Part shown: in pieces, positions 23,086-36,008 of the stretch
How the letters are laid out: the number at the start of each line of letters is the position of its first letter
How positions within the stretch are numbered: the first letter of the stretch is position 1
Origin: Spodoptera frugiperda
Taxonomy: Eukaryota; Arthropoda; Insecta; Lepidoptera; Noctuidae
Length of the DNA: 64,000 nt
Reading direction: 5' to 3'
Assembly: GCF_023101765.2 (NCBI RefSeq)
Contig: NC_064242.1
Coordinates: forward strand, 8,854,327-8,918,326
Translations under genes and position numbers: made by a program
Notes under the pieces: generated by a model
The model's database searches: none
The model's input: the letters and a program-made list of their open reading frames with translations, nothing else
What the model was told of the DNA's origin: nothing

Positions 23086-26000
23086 AGCAGTCGATTACAC
23101 TACTTTGTTGCTTACTTCTTTTGTGTACCGTTGAATAAGACTAGATTGCATATAGGGCAGTTCGAATAAACATGTTTCATTGGTTCGCAGAAACTTATTT
23201 ATGTATTTTACTTTCATGTAGGACGCTTTGATTATAGGTATAGTTAATGTTAAGCCACTAACTGTGCGTTCACCTATTCCAGAGAATGTATTAGCTTTAT
23301 TTAATGACAGACATACTTATACCGCCTTGCCCTGTATTCTTTATTGTCTTTCTATGTGATTGATAGCTAATCTTTGACTTTAAGCTACCTATGTCATTAT
23401 CATTGTATCAAATTATTAGTCTTCTTTACGAGTTAGGTAGAAACAGATTTCTTTAAGATCTACACAAGTCAGACCGAAATCTACGTTAATAGAAATGACA
23501 TCACGTGTAATGAAATTAACCTTATGAGTATCCGAGCAAATTGTTTCAGAAATAGCTCCCTGCTCCAAACAATAGCCACTAAAACATATTACAGCTCATT
23601 TGGCGCCATCAAAATGTTTGTTTTTAGTATAAAACGACAAGGTTCCGTTTTTAGTACAATAGTAGTTCTCACGATGTTAGTCACTTTGCTGTTTCAAGTG
23701 TATTTTGAGTAGGGACATTAATTTCAAAGAAATGGCCCTCGTTTGCTTCCGCGCCTTTATAGTTGTAGGAAAAACAAAATATTGTCTCCTTAAGTGTATT
23801 AATCTAGTTATCATTTCAGTTGAAAGGTTGATGGGCCTCTGTTTTCACTTCCCGTCTCTAATAATTTATTTACAGAATTAATTATACTAATTTAGTTCGA
23901 ATTTATTTTCTTTGTTTACCTATTTAGTCGCTGATGCAACTATAGACTATTGATAGTTTGAGTAAAATTTTCGGAATGTCTTCTTTGTCTACTGTTTCGA
24001 CATGGGAAAATGGTACAAGATAGCAATAAGATTCTTCAGTTCTTATTAGAATTATATTTTGTTAAATATTCTATTTTGTTATTCTTATAAAATTATTATA
24101 TTTATACAAACGGGTTCCATTCATAAATATGGAGTATTTACTTAGAAATATAAATTATATTTCAATAAATAACTGTTTCTTCGGTTACAGTAATGATTTC
24201 TTGTGATGTTTTGTATAAAAGCCTTTCCATGAAACATAACAAAAGTATGATGAAATGTCGCCCTAATAGCAATTTCATTTTTCTCAAATGGTACGTAGAG
24301 GGCTTCGTCACCGATCTATTTTGTGAGTGTTGTGTATGAAATGAAATGACATATCGACTGCTAACTTTATTTACCATCGAAATTCTAGTCCATGATCTTT
24401 ATCTTCTAGTTCATAAAGGTTATTTTTGAGTTCTTCAGTGGTAATTTTATCGTGGTCTAGGTTACTTGCACCGTCAGCTCTCTCCCTAGTGTTGCACCCT
24501 AATCGAATTGCTCCACGGATGGTGCGCCTCGTCTCGTGGGTCGGACCCCTGTTCCGGACATCAGAGGTCGTGCTGCGAAAAATAAATAAGCACCGAAATC
24601 AAAAGGCGATGCTTTAATTGAACCCTCGTTCTTTGAAGATTACTTAATTTGATATTGTCATTGGCTTTCACATAATTGTAATGACGTCATGTATCAGAAT
24701 ATGATATGGTTGCTTATAGGTATTTGTTTTGAGGTGGTATGGTTAGGGAAAATTATTCTTGGTATTCCTATTAGATTATGAATTACTTCTTATTTATGCT
24801 TATTGGTACACTTTTATAAATAAGATTACGTCACAAAATCTGATAAGATTGACCTATACCATCTTATGAGAAATTATAAAAAAAATTGAAGAAGAATTTA
24901 AAAAAAAACCCTGGAAACCCGCCATGCAATTTATGTAGCAATATTAAGTATAATAAGGTAATTTCTGTCACTTACGAAACTGTAATCTAATTTTGTACAA
25001 ATTGTCTCCAGTTGTTATGCAAGCAAGCAAATTCTCACTGTCAAATTACGTTACACAATCCATTATTTTGTCATAAATCTTTACACACGTGCCTAAATCC
25101 GTAATGTTGGCTCATTTATGACAAAAATCCTCATATCTTTACAAACTTTCAAGTGCAATTTCAATAATCTTTATGCCAGTAAGCTTAAGGTTGGTTTTTG
25201 AGTGAATTAGGGTTAGTTACATGTTAGTGTTTTTGCTAATTTGTAGTGGAGTTTGTAGTACGCGTGGCTGGGACTTGACAGCGTACGGCGTTGTTTCGTT
25301 ATGCTTGGCCGGAACGAATTGTTTGAGAGGGAGACGTTGAATATGTACCCTATTATATTTTTGGTACCGAAATCTAAACGATAAAGGAAATATTGAGTCG
25401 ATGCCCAATGTAGTTATGATTATTATCTCATAGTGTTTATGACAAATGACTAAAAAGTGCAATACTGACCAAATGGAACTGTTTGGGCTCTATGAGATAA
25501 TAATATAGATGAACCAATTAGAGTAATAATCATTGTAATAAGCAAGTTCCAATTGGATTCAAAACTATTCAATAAGACGTTTTGGTTAAAAACTCTTTGT
25601 GAACACAAAATATACGTAATATCTTAACCGCCCTTCTAAACTTATCAATACAGTCAACAATTACAGCAAATGCAACATCCGGATGATACAAGGACCCCTT
25701 TCATACGTTCACCCTCAAAAATCACTTCCATTAAGTGAACTTTGTCACATGTCCGAAACAATGAACGCTGTCTACTGTCATTTCGTTGATGTCAATTATC
25801 AATTCGTTTCGCTTCTATTAGCAATGGAGATGTGAAGATGGAATTTGATATTGAAGTATATGTTCTTGGTTTTGTCAAAAAAAGTTTATATACCCTTAGA
25901 AGAAGCAAGAAAAGGTCTTAACGTATTGAGTTCAGAAGAAAAAAGAGATTTAAAAGCAACATTAACGAAACAAAAAACAATAATCAATTCTTTGTAAAAG

Positions 26001-26600
26001 TTGATGAAGTTAATTGGAAGTGACGTCATTCATAACTTTATTTAAGTAAAACGCAAAAGTTAACCTCAAGACTCACCTCTATTATTCCAACCGAGACCTC
26101 TGATCTATTATATTACATTATTTTTAAAGTTTCATACGTAAAGAACAATACCGATTTCAATAAATTTTGTCGCTTACTATAATATTGGAGTTGACCTTAA
26201 ATAGAAACTAGAGAACCACATTAAATATCAGTCAATCGTAATTCTTTTCTCGTCTTAAATGCTCAGTGACAGCTCCGAACATTTATTTACATCTCAGATG
26301 TAATCGATTACTTCTAACCACAAGATCTTTAAACGTACCGTCAGAAGTGTATTGATTTATGAAACGTTGTACCAGCAAATTGAAATAAATATTGTTATAA
26401 GACTACCAAATGCTATTAATTTTTTAATCAATCTTAGATATACTGATGGTACCATTTCTCTTGTTGAAGTGGTACTTGGTAGTAAGAATAACAAGGTTGT
26501 TTTAAATCACCAAGTGCAATTTTAGACTTAATGCTGTTAAAGACTGTGAACAAAGAAGATACCAAAGAAGAACTATAATTACACACTACACTAGACAAGT
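23086..26600. other. no recognised gene; one inverted repeat
   Basis: AT-rich non-coding DNA. TATTATCTCATAG at 25421-25433 is exactly inverted at 25490-25502. TGACGTCA cores lie at 24682 and 26021. A 46-codon plus-strand frame at 25860-26000 has a charged product (containing IPLEEARKGLNVLSSEEKR) that looks protein-like but is too short to judge. Confidence 0.4.
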
Positions 26601-26707
26601 GATGCGGCGCATCGCGTTCCTAGCGCGCCTCATGGACCCATCAGACTACCACAGATGGGGCCCATTGGGGCTGATGCCTGATCCAGAATGGTAGACTACC
26701 TTGTGGC
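26601..26707 (-). repeat. GC-rich dispersed repeat, internal fragment
   Basis: Minus-strand match to the middle of the module: CATTCTGGATCAGGCATCAG, CCCATCTGTGGTAGTCTGAT, then GAGGCGCGCTAGGAACGCGA. Both ends are truncated. Confidence 0.75.
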
Positions 26708-27519
26708 TTACACTAAACGAGTCTTACCATATGAGTACTTAGAAAACTATTTCTTAGGCGAGCACCACCTATATTTATTCATATACAAGGTAAAAGCTTA
26801 AACATCAGAAGAGTATACACCATTCAAATTTAAAAATTCCAATTCACCTGACCAAAGCACCAGTCAGTCTTAGAGATAAAACATTAATCAAATTCTTACC
26901 GTCCAATATATTAAACAACATCAGCTTTAAAGAATTCAATTCTCTAACTCTAAAGAGGGAGCAATAAAAATCGTATTACGCTGGTTTTAATTTAATATAT
27001 TACTTGGATCATTTTTAGAAAATGCTTAATAAAGCCGATTTCTGTTTTCCCTTATTCTATCCAATACGCCATAAATTGTGATAAGCGTCTACCTTCAGTT
27101 AGGTAATGAAATACTTTTATTTCACGTTTGTCCATTCGGAATTTGCTATTGGTTTTCGAATAGAATTGAGTTTCTATTTGATGATAAATTATTTGAAATA
27201 AGTAGAGATGATAGGAAGTTAGACCACCTATGGATAGCGCAAAGACTTCAAATGTATAGAAGATATTTAAATATTATGGTTATTACACGTCGCAATATTA
27301 AGCACTAAACTAAGTTATATCTGTTATTTACTATTCATGAAAGGAATTTAAAAAAGAATGAAAGAAGAAGATACATGAAAAAGCAATAAATACATATTTT
27401 TGTCAATTACTTAAATTTTATAAACTTTCATTTGACATCCGCATTCAAATAAAGAACCAGAAATCGTATTTCATTTTTTCTGTTAAAATAAGCAGACAAT
27501 TGTAATTTGCCGCATCACT

Positions 27520-27830
27520 GCATCGCAAGGAGAAAAATGCTCCAGTTTTTCTGGTTGACGGGGATCTGAGCGACGACTTTTATTTTTTATGACGTCATTA
27601 ACTGAAGGAAGCTGGGGTAAATAGAGCCTGCGGTCGGCCCTCTATTTTAAACTGTTGATTGCAAACATAACGGCGGCGTAGTGATTTACATGCGGCTTTA
27701 GACAAGTTCTTGTTGATTTTAGTACGAGTTCCGTGGTTACTTAGCAGGCGGAAGATAAAAACCGGGAGATAGTGTGGTCTCAGTCAACCAAGGAAATTAT
27801 ACAGGGAAGTGCGTAACTACGGTGATTGTG
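27520..27830 (+). promoter_or_regulatory. promoter-like region: CRE, TATA-like box, arthropod initiator
   Basis: A relatively CpG-rich ~270-bp stretch contains a perfect TGACGTCA at 27590-27597 and CGGCGGCG near 27671. Then comes GATAAAAA at 27754-27761, followed by TCTCAGTCA at 27778-27786. TCAGTC matches the arthropod initiator TCAKTY; with +1 at A27782 the TATA-like box falls at about -28 to -21, close to the normal distance. No downstream promoter element is visible at +28. No convincing coding exon follows within 1 kb, so any gene served would have a non-coding first exon with the rest further away. Confidence 0.35.
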
Positions 27831-29734
27831 TTGCTACCTAATTATGTATTTATAACCATAAGATGATGCAAAAACAGTGAACACTTTCTGTAGTTTTATT
27901 ACAAAAATATGCACGAAATGAAAATTGAACTCAAGTGAGGTGTCAAAATTGTAAGGGTTGACTTCATCGACATGACAGTTTGCAACACTATCCTCACACT
28001 TACATGTCACACCTAAAATAGAGGTCCCCCGCTGACAACAGAAATATTTATATCATAAAAACAATTCACACCATCAAAATCTCGGAAAATGTAATTTTAA
28101 TATCGAGAAAACAAATCGGGTTCTCGACGGGGGGCGTTTTGGTCACTCGATCCCTACAGCTACCGTTTACGCCGTCGGCTCCCATAAGTCGGTCATTCGA
28201 GAAGGTAAACTATCGAGTTTCATACTCGATAGATTTAACATGATTCGATGGTGACTTGAATCGAGTGACAGTTTAAACGTGTTGTGGTTTAAAAGGACGA
28301 AGTTTTGGACAATTTAACATGAGCTTTACATTTTAAGTCGTAACAGCTTATGGTATTGGATGGTGTATTTACCCGAAAATATTAGATTATATTGTTATGA
28401 AATGCTATTGTATTTTATGTTGTTGTATTGGTTATGATGTCATGTTCGTGACTGACTCTATAATGTGAATTTTCAGTTCAAACTTAAGTTTATGTCTAAT
28501 ATTTGACGTTATTCGCATTTTCTGATAATATTCATCCTTCAAATTACATGAGAATCCTAATATTTATATCGCAGTAGGTGAAAAATATGTCTTCAAACAG
28601 AAACAACAACACACTTATATTTGCTAATCATTACAGGTAGAATATTTTTTTATTATTCACTGAGAAGACAAGTAAATTAAAATAGTAAAAAAATACAAAA
28701 ATTTGATGAAAAATGTATAACAACATTAATGATAAATGATTTTAATGATAAACACACACAAAAATGAGGTTACCCCAATGTGTTGACGTACGTTAGTCGC
28801 AATTTGCGATAATAACTGTATGAAGAACTCTTCGCATTTCTCAGTTGATTCCGAAACTCATTTGCGGTATATGTTTTTGATCTACACCGTTTCTCGGCGA
28901 GCAGTCACTAGGGATACCACGCTTCCGTCTTATAAGTTGTAAGAGTTATTTTGTAGTTTAATACTACCTAGATAGAGTAGATAGTTACTTTTGTAACTGA
29001 TTTCTTTAAGTTGAATGGTTGGAAGTGGGATGATTGGTGACAAAGTATTGAGGGGTTAATATCTCTATTAGGCAAAGTATCGATTAGTGTTTTTTTAATT
29101 ATCAAGAAGTGACAATGGGCTTCTCTTCTACAATAACAGATAGATTGATAATTATGTAATGCCGACAATGTCTCTTCAAGATGAATATGAATTAAATCTT
29201 ATAAGATCTTAATTATTTAAAATCTTATTGTTAATGGATTTTTATGATCTTATTGGTTCTCCTTACAATCTAAAACACAACAAACCCAATTAGTATGTAA
29301 CATAATACAAACAAAAAAAAATTAAAGTCATAAATTACAATTGCATTAATTTTCCGTAAATCATGGTCACAGTAGGTCTCATTACAAGGCGCTCAAGCGC
29401 ATAATTTTGTGGTTACCACCAAACGAGAGAAGGTCGCGCCTGCGGTCGCCAGCCACGCGCCTTTGACGAACACAAAGTACATTACGAAAAAATAAATACT
29501 TGAATCATTTTAATGAGACTGTTATTTTAATAATTACATTTATTTTTACTCTCAAGAATTTTAATATAAATGTTTTAAGTGGTGTCAATAAATAAAACAC
29601 ATCTTATTTTTAAGTTAAATTGTTCGCCTTTATAATATTTTTATTGCCATGAAACAGAGCAGAGTTGTGTAAATAACATCGTTTATCACTCGATTTCAAC
29701 TCGCTAAAATCAATCTATAGTTTAAAAAATAATC
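27831..29734. other. no gene seen
   Basis: AT-rich non-coding DNA. A GC-richer patch at 28120-28260 has several TCGA words (TCTCGACG, CACTCGATCC, ATCGAGTTTC, ACTCGATAG, AATCGAGTGA) without a long frame. Another GC-rich patch lies at 29380-29465. Confidence 0.4.
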
Positions 29735-29902
29735 GCTGAATTTGTTGCTAAGCGCAAATCTCGAGAACAGCTGAACCGATTTCGCTAATTCCTTTTTTGT
29801 TGGGTTTGTTAATTGTTAGCAGAAGTTTCTTACGTAAGAAAACGTTAACTTCAAAACGCAGAAAAATTTCCAAGACAAAACAAAGTTCACGGAGTCCGCT
29901 AG
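29735..29902 (+). mobile_element. Helitron-like 3'-end fragment
   Basis: Contains CTCGAGAACAGCTGAACCGA, a phrase common in lepidopteran Helitron-like repeats, and ends in GGAGTCCGCTAG followed by T, the CTAG|T terminus. The 5' part is not recognisable and the terminal hairpin is weak, so this is a decayed piece. Confidence 0.5.
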
Positions 29903-31095
29903 TAGTTCATAATATTTAATTTATTAAGTTAATTTTCGTCATAAATAAAATATAATATTATGTAGACAAGACAAGCACTAAACACATTCCTCTTTCCTTC
30001 TTTTCCAGTCAAAACACACCCACAAGAGGATAATAGGACTATTAAAGAAACAAATTAAATATAAAGACGACGAAAACCATTCACGATGCATTTCTATGCA
30101 TAAATTTCGAACGTATGAGACCAGTTTTAATCTTTTGTAACACCAATCTGACCGATTATGTACGGTACCATTTTACCGACGGATTCAATTGTTACAGAAT
30201 GGATTTCATTGATTCAAAAGCCCGTGCGTGAGACGTCGTATTCAGATTTTATAGTTGGTTTTATTACTTATAAATGAGACGATTACATTTATAGTTCTTA
30301 TGATTAGTTTTACTGTGCACCGGTTTGTTGGTTACGTCATTTTCGTTGCAGTTGTTGTAATTGGTAATGCACGGAACAAATAGTAATTGACTGCCTTGGT
30401 GGCGTCATGTCCAAAAGCGCATTTGGTAGATGATAATAACCAACAGAGTTTCAGCAAAGGATTCGATGTAAGATATATTCAACTGAAAAGTAAGAAATAT
30501 AGAAGCTGTACGTACACCCAGCTGTGGGTGAAGCTTTTCGATTTAGGAAATATTTAGAAAAAAACGCAATGTCTGGAATGGGAAATATTTTAGTTTATGA
30601 AAAAAGTACGTCTTCTATTAACATGTGACTCAAATCACAACAATCTTAATAAGGGACATAACTGGCAAAATCTACCATCAAAAAGATAACAATATCTCTA
30701 CCCATCTTTTCCAAGAAATTACAGATAATAATCAAATATCATCTTTATTTTATAACTACTAAAATGATAAACGAAACGTTACCCAAATTGAGCTCTTGTT
30801 CCACATTGAATATGAAGGGCGATGACCTAATGAAATTTTATGCAGACGACGAATGAATGGTCTTTTATGTGATAACGTAGAGACATGTTATGTGTCTCGT
30901 CTATGAAGTTCCAGTGCTTACGTTTGTTAATGAATATTGGAGTTGTAAATAATTTTAATATTGTTGTTTTATAAAAAATCATCTCTTATACTATTAGAGT
31001 TCAATTTGCAAATTATAATTGCAACACTTGTTTATTACGAAATAAAATACAGGTCTCCGTTGTTAAAATGACACCACAATCTAACCAGCATTTTA
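29903..31095. other. no gene seen
   Basis: AT-rich non-coding DNA with no recognised repeat. Confidence 0.45.
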
Positions 31096-31099
31096 TTTT

Positions 31100-31300
31100 G
31101 GTTAGGTTAGGATGGTGGTGAGCGATGATGTGGCTGACGATGAAGCACGCCTACCTATGATCTAGCAACCGATTCACTCGGGACTTGAAGACACCCAATT
31201 GTATTTTGCAAGAAATACATACTTCGACAAGGAGTTCCATTTATAAGCGGTTCACACAAGAAAACTCGAAGTAAAACGCTTCGTGCAAATTAGAATATGG
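31100..31300 (-). pseudogene. LINE ORF2 C-terminal remnant 1
   Basis: On the minus strand an interrupted frame reads roughly TAYKWNSLSKYVFLAKYNW, aligning by eye with TAREWNSLPESVFPGVYNLG in the copy at 32.2 kb, then shifts frame. Similar WNSLP-x-x-VFP blocks occur at the C-terminus of insect non-LTR retrotransposon reverse-transcriptase proteins. It carries stops and a frameshift and is dead. Confidence 0.6.
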
Positions 31301-32149
31301 AAGACATAATGAACTATGGGCGTATAAGACATACTTCATTGTATATGTATAGTATGTATTACCCACGTACAACAGTTGAAATTTAGACTTCTAAGAAAAA
31401 TCATACAACCAATTGAGCCTGGACAACCCAGACGTGCATCAACGTTACTTATTGCACAACAATGACCAATAAGTATGAATAATAAATTATTTGTACTGAC
31501 CTTATTTCTCCAATGAAGTCCAATAAATTGCACAGAATGGAAGCGAATTGATTCTTATTGGCTTCACGCGTCTAATTCATCGCGGTTATATTGATTTTTC
31601 ATCACACATACTTATAATTATTTGAAACCTAGTCAGTCATTCCTCATAAAACTAAATCAAATCTGAGTGATTCAACCTTCAAAACCTCTTCATCAATGTT
31701 CGGTTTACATTAAATTGTCGAACTATATTTCAAGGACAATAGTTTGAATCATTAGGTAAGCGTTAAATAATATTTTCGTCATATATTATTTAAAGCAATT
31801 CCATATTTTCCTAAATATATCACCAGCTCACCACTTCAAAAATGTGGCACTATCAACAATATCCAGTGAAACAACGGACTAACAAAGTTTCAAGCGACCC
31901 ACCATTGCATTTTGAACTGCACCTAAAACTTCAGTATCTGTTTTCCTTAAACAACTTTTGCTAGTTACTGTACTAGATAAGCAACGGTTACAACAGTTTG
32001 TCTTGTTGTTCATTCATATGCATGAACATTTATACTTATCTTTATTTTCGTTTTCCTTTGCAACTTCTGTCAAAACTGGTCAAGTTTTGGATTAGATTTT
32101 ATTAGAGATGCAATTTTTGGTGAAATTTATTTTTTATTTAATGGGTCGA

Positions 32150-32335
32150 CGTTTGGCCGCTATCTCACCTGATGGTAAGTGATGATGCAGCCTACGATGG
32201 AGCACGTCTGCCCATAAGCAACCTCTTCACTCGGGCTTTGAGGACACCCAGGTTATACACACCAGGAAACACAGACTCAGGCAAGGAGTTCCACTCCCTA
32301 GCAGTTCACACAAGGTAACTTGACACGAAGCTTGT
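32150..32335 (-). pseudogene. LINE ORF2 C-terminal remnant 2
   Basis: The best preserved of three related fragments. The minus strand encodes TAREWNSLPESVFPGVYNLG, then VLKARVKRLLMGRRAPS and a stop, followed by 3'-UTR-like sequence (CATCACTTACCATCAGGTGA). One stop precedes the block. The pattern (WNSLP, VFP, YNLG, then a basic helix and an early stop) is that of the last ~40 residues of a lepidopteran non-LTR reverse-transcriptase polyprotein. The reverse transcriptase and endonuclease domains are gone. Confidence 0.7.
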
Positions 32336-33707
32336 TGTTTTTACTGGTCCAACTGAACAGACAGTATTGGTAGATTTTCTCAATCAGAAAATCCTAAACT
32401 ACCACAAAGACCTAAAGAATGGAATTATGCTCGCTGAATGCTCAATACACATAAACAAGGTAGACAACAAGGCATTTTAAAGTATACATTACAAATACCC
32501 ATGGTCTTTCATAACATAATGAGATCACAAGTCATAATAACGATGACTTCCATTCAAAAATAAGAAGCAACTGTGCCAAGGCCAATAACTCCCATAAGAA
32601 CTACAGTAGGAGCAACAGAACAAGATTCCACAATCAAACACATACTACCAATTTAGAACCTCTTGACATCTATTAGTGTTAACGAGTATAATAATAGCGA
32701 ATCAGATAAATCGAGTGTGTTTAGATGAGATCTTCCCATTACAATGTGGGCAAATAAACTGAACAGTAACGTTATGATGCCAAGGCTATAACAATAGAAA
32801 ATGTTGATATAACACTTCAAAGATCGTTTCTGATATGTTTAGAAACCGTTTAGCTAGAAGTTTCCTTTGCACGCTTTGGAAACTTGTAAAAACAAATACT
32901 TGAACGTATTAATACTTACTATGATTTCAGCCAAGGTTTTGCTTATGACTGTTGTGAAGATGTTATGTTCTTATATTGGATTATTGGAGATAAGTTTAGT
33001 AGTTTTATGTTTAATATTTCTTCGTGGTTTTACGTCTTCCTTGTACTAAAAATACTGTTATTGGATATTTTCGCTTATTATATTATACTCAAGATATCCA
33101 GTTAAAATAGAATTTATATTACAACATAAATATTATATATAAAATAAAGATTAAAGTTTCAATCAACAGTGTCAGGTGCTAACGCAATGATGCTTAAAAC
33201 ATCACAGTATGTTATTAACGCTTTTGCTGTATTATACGACAATATATGAAGTTTTGAGAAAATGTGTGTTGTGTAGGTTTATTTCTTTTTAAAACTTAAC
33301 AGTTTCCTTTAAGTATGTACCCATGTTTTTACGGCTAAGAATCGTGTACATGTCTAGCTCATAAAACGAGTAATTTATTACAAGATTTGCATATAAAAGC
33401 TTGCGTAAGCCACATCATTGACAATCACATAACTGTTCAAAGAGATAGTCAAATGCGACTAATATATTCGAATTAAATTGGTAGAAAGGTTCTCCTTTCT
33501 AGTAGATGGAAGTCAAATGATTTGACCCTGGATTCCTTACCACAATCAGCGTGCGAAGTCAAACTCTTGTTGGTCCTGTCAGGCTTGTTAAATATGAAAT
33601 TCAAGCCATATTCAATTAGGCGCACGTTACTTGAATGAGCAATGAGCCCGTTCAACAATGTGGTAAGTGCATTCTATGCAAATGAATGGATATCACACGT
33701 TGTTTAG
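32336..33707. other. no gene seen
   Basis: AT-rich non-coding DNA with only short, unremarkable frames (for example 32867-33049 plus, 33473-33658 minus). Confidence 0.4.
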
Positions 33708-33935
33708 ATGGTAGACGGTAAGAGAATCTCGTCTACTCGTCTCAAGACACTAAAATTGCATCTGTCAATAACATTGTTAGTAGTTACTCTGTTTTACGCC
33801 TTGTTACTTATTTATTTATTTAAAGATGCACTAACGACTTATTCACTAAATTACACACATTATGTTTTTAAACAATTTTCTGCGAATTTGTCACTTATAC
33901 ATAGGTGTATACAGCAGTCGAAGTTACAGAACTAA
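33708..33935 (+). other. short frame with one predicted membrane span
   Basis: A 75-codon frame from ATG 33708 has a basic N-terminus (MVDGKRISSTRLKTLKLH), then a hydrophobic run of about 22 residues (about 19-40), then a polar Asn/Ser/Thr-rich tail with two Cys-free N-glycosylation-type triplets near residues 48 and 59. That layout resembles a small type II membrane protein, but AT-rich DNA often yields Leu/Ile/Phe-rich runs by chance. A GTAAGAG donor-like word at about 33718 could also make the start an exon edge. The product is not recognised. Confidence 0.12.
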
Positions 33936-35892
33936 AGTCGATCGCAATTCGCAATGCAAAAAAACGATTATGGCGTGAAGTGTAGGGTGAGGTAGTTTTG
34001 GTAGTGTTACAATTGACTCTTAATAAACTAACTCATGTACTTGAACTATAACATCATATAAATAACTGTGACATAAACCAGCCACCCTATCTCTCATAAA
34101 TAAGTGAATAAGAGTTAAAGCGTTTTTCCTGTTACTAAATTTTATTAAGAAGTAACTTGAACAACAGTGAGGATTAACTTTATCAGTTAACTCTCCCTGT
34201 AAAACCTGCAAAACTTTATTAAGCCGTTATAAAATAATTACTCAATTAATATAATTATTTTTATAACATAATTTAAAGTTATTTTATACAATTAATACTA
34301 TATTAGGCTTATTCATTGTTTACGGTAACATTACAGTCACACCTAAACAAGCATTATGGTTGCATTCTACTGAATGACTAAAATAAACCTGTCAAACAGC
34401 GATGACGTCACAAAACAAAATGGTCTCCGTTTATCATCGCGAAGAATATGTTAATTAAATCACTGTAAACATGGGTAGGCAGAAATCGTCATTAATACAC
34501 GACAAGCTACACTAATGGGTGTGGGTGGCTGATGTTCAAACGCAAGCCGATTGGGTAGTAGACAAAAATATTGAAGTTATATTTGGATGTTAGCTCGTTA
34601 AAATTGTAAATAGGTTTTTATAAATATGTTTTATTATCTTATTTCGTCGATATTATGTAAATATATAGGTAATATTGGTGGACGCACTTAGCACGTATTC
34701 TGAATCTTGCTAAATTAATCAGATTTTATGGCTTACTCGCATGATGGTCGATCAACTCAACTAGTTTCAAGCCACGCAGGGAACCATAATCATTAACAGG
34801 CGCAACAACCGACATTGCCGGGAAATACAAAGTGTTATATTTTCAACCCAATTAGGACTGTCCAAAACAAGAAAAACCCACAAACAGTTCAATTAAATAG
34901 TGTTGAAATAATAATTTCCTGCGACAGCTTTTTATGTGCACAGTCAAAGTCACAAGAAAATGAATCTGCTCCAAAAATAACCATTTGTCGCTAGAAGTAA
35001 CATTTTTAGCCGCTCGGTCAGATATGATTTAATGGAGTGGCGAGAGGTTCGTTAACATTAATAAATTCTATGCCCCTACTATTGAATATTTTTTTTAACT
35101 TGCATTTATATTTATTTTTAAAAGATTTAATTTAAGTAAAATGTTGACTGTTCCAAAGAGTTATCAGCTTATTTTGGGTTATTTGTTCAATATAGAAACA
35201 TAGAGCTGAGATTAAGTAGATAATATTAATCAGTTACTATTTTTTTTTTACAAAATACTTATTTTATCTGTTCTCGAATAGAAGTTAAAATTTATCTTTT
35301 TACACACTCCTATCAAAGCCTGAAACTGCGTCTATTAGATTTTTCATATTTGATACTTTCTCAATCACTTATCTGAATAAAAATATTCCATTCCAATAAC
35401 CATTTAACTTGATCACTAGTTGCTATATTCCTTCAACTAACTGACTTCATATGACTTGGTCAATAGTAGCTAAAACCACATATTTAGAACTAGAAAATCG
35501 ATTCACAACACAACACACAACCGTCAGTAGCACACGAAACCAGTAGTAGGGAACAAACTCCTTCCTTACTCGACGCTTTTAACTTTCCTTCGGCACTTCG
35601 TTAGTCTTATTTGTATTTATTTAAAGCGTGATAACTTATCCGACGACTGAGAAGTACTGAGAACAGGATATGTGCCTAACAAAGTCCTGGGATTCATTTG
35701 CCATTTCCACGGGTAATCTGTAAAATACTTCGTCTGATCGTTTTACCGTCTTTGGTGTTTCGTAGAATCTTAAGTGAATAAATCCTTCGAAATTGTTCTG
35801 AGAAAATTGTTTACCATCCTAGATTTTGAAGATGGAGAACTTTACGTCTTTATATTATTATTATACAGCTAAATATTACACTGTACTTTTGA
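33936..35892. other. no gene seen
   Basis: AT-rich non-coding DNA. A TGACGTCA core lies at 34403, followed 15 bp later by CAAAATGGTC, a favourable start context with only 12 codons open. Confidence 0.4.
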
Positions 35893-36008
35893 AGGGGCGG
35901 GGGGATCATTTAGTGCTTTCTCCCGCCTTGGGCAAGGTAAGAAGGAGTGTCAGACTCTTACTCACTAAAACCCACATTGCTCCTACTCCTGCTTTTCGAG
36001 CTGGAGCC
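35893..36008 (+). repeat. GC-rich dispersed repeat, 5' fragment
   Basis: Plus-strand copy of the first part of the module: GGGGGATCATTTAGTGCTTT, TCCCGCCTTGGGCAAGG, GAGTGTCAGACTCTTACTCA, CTGCTTTTCGAGCTGGAGCC, ending there. Confidence 0.75.

Noticed and set aside
25860..26000. 46-codon frame with a charged, protein-like product
   Set aside because: Too short, no acceptor or context; kept only as a note in the surrounding region.
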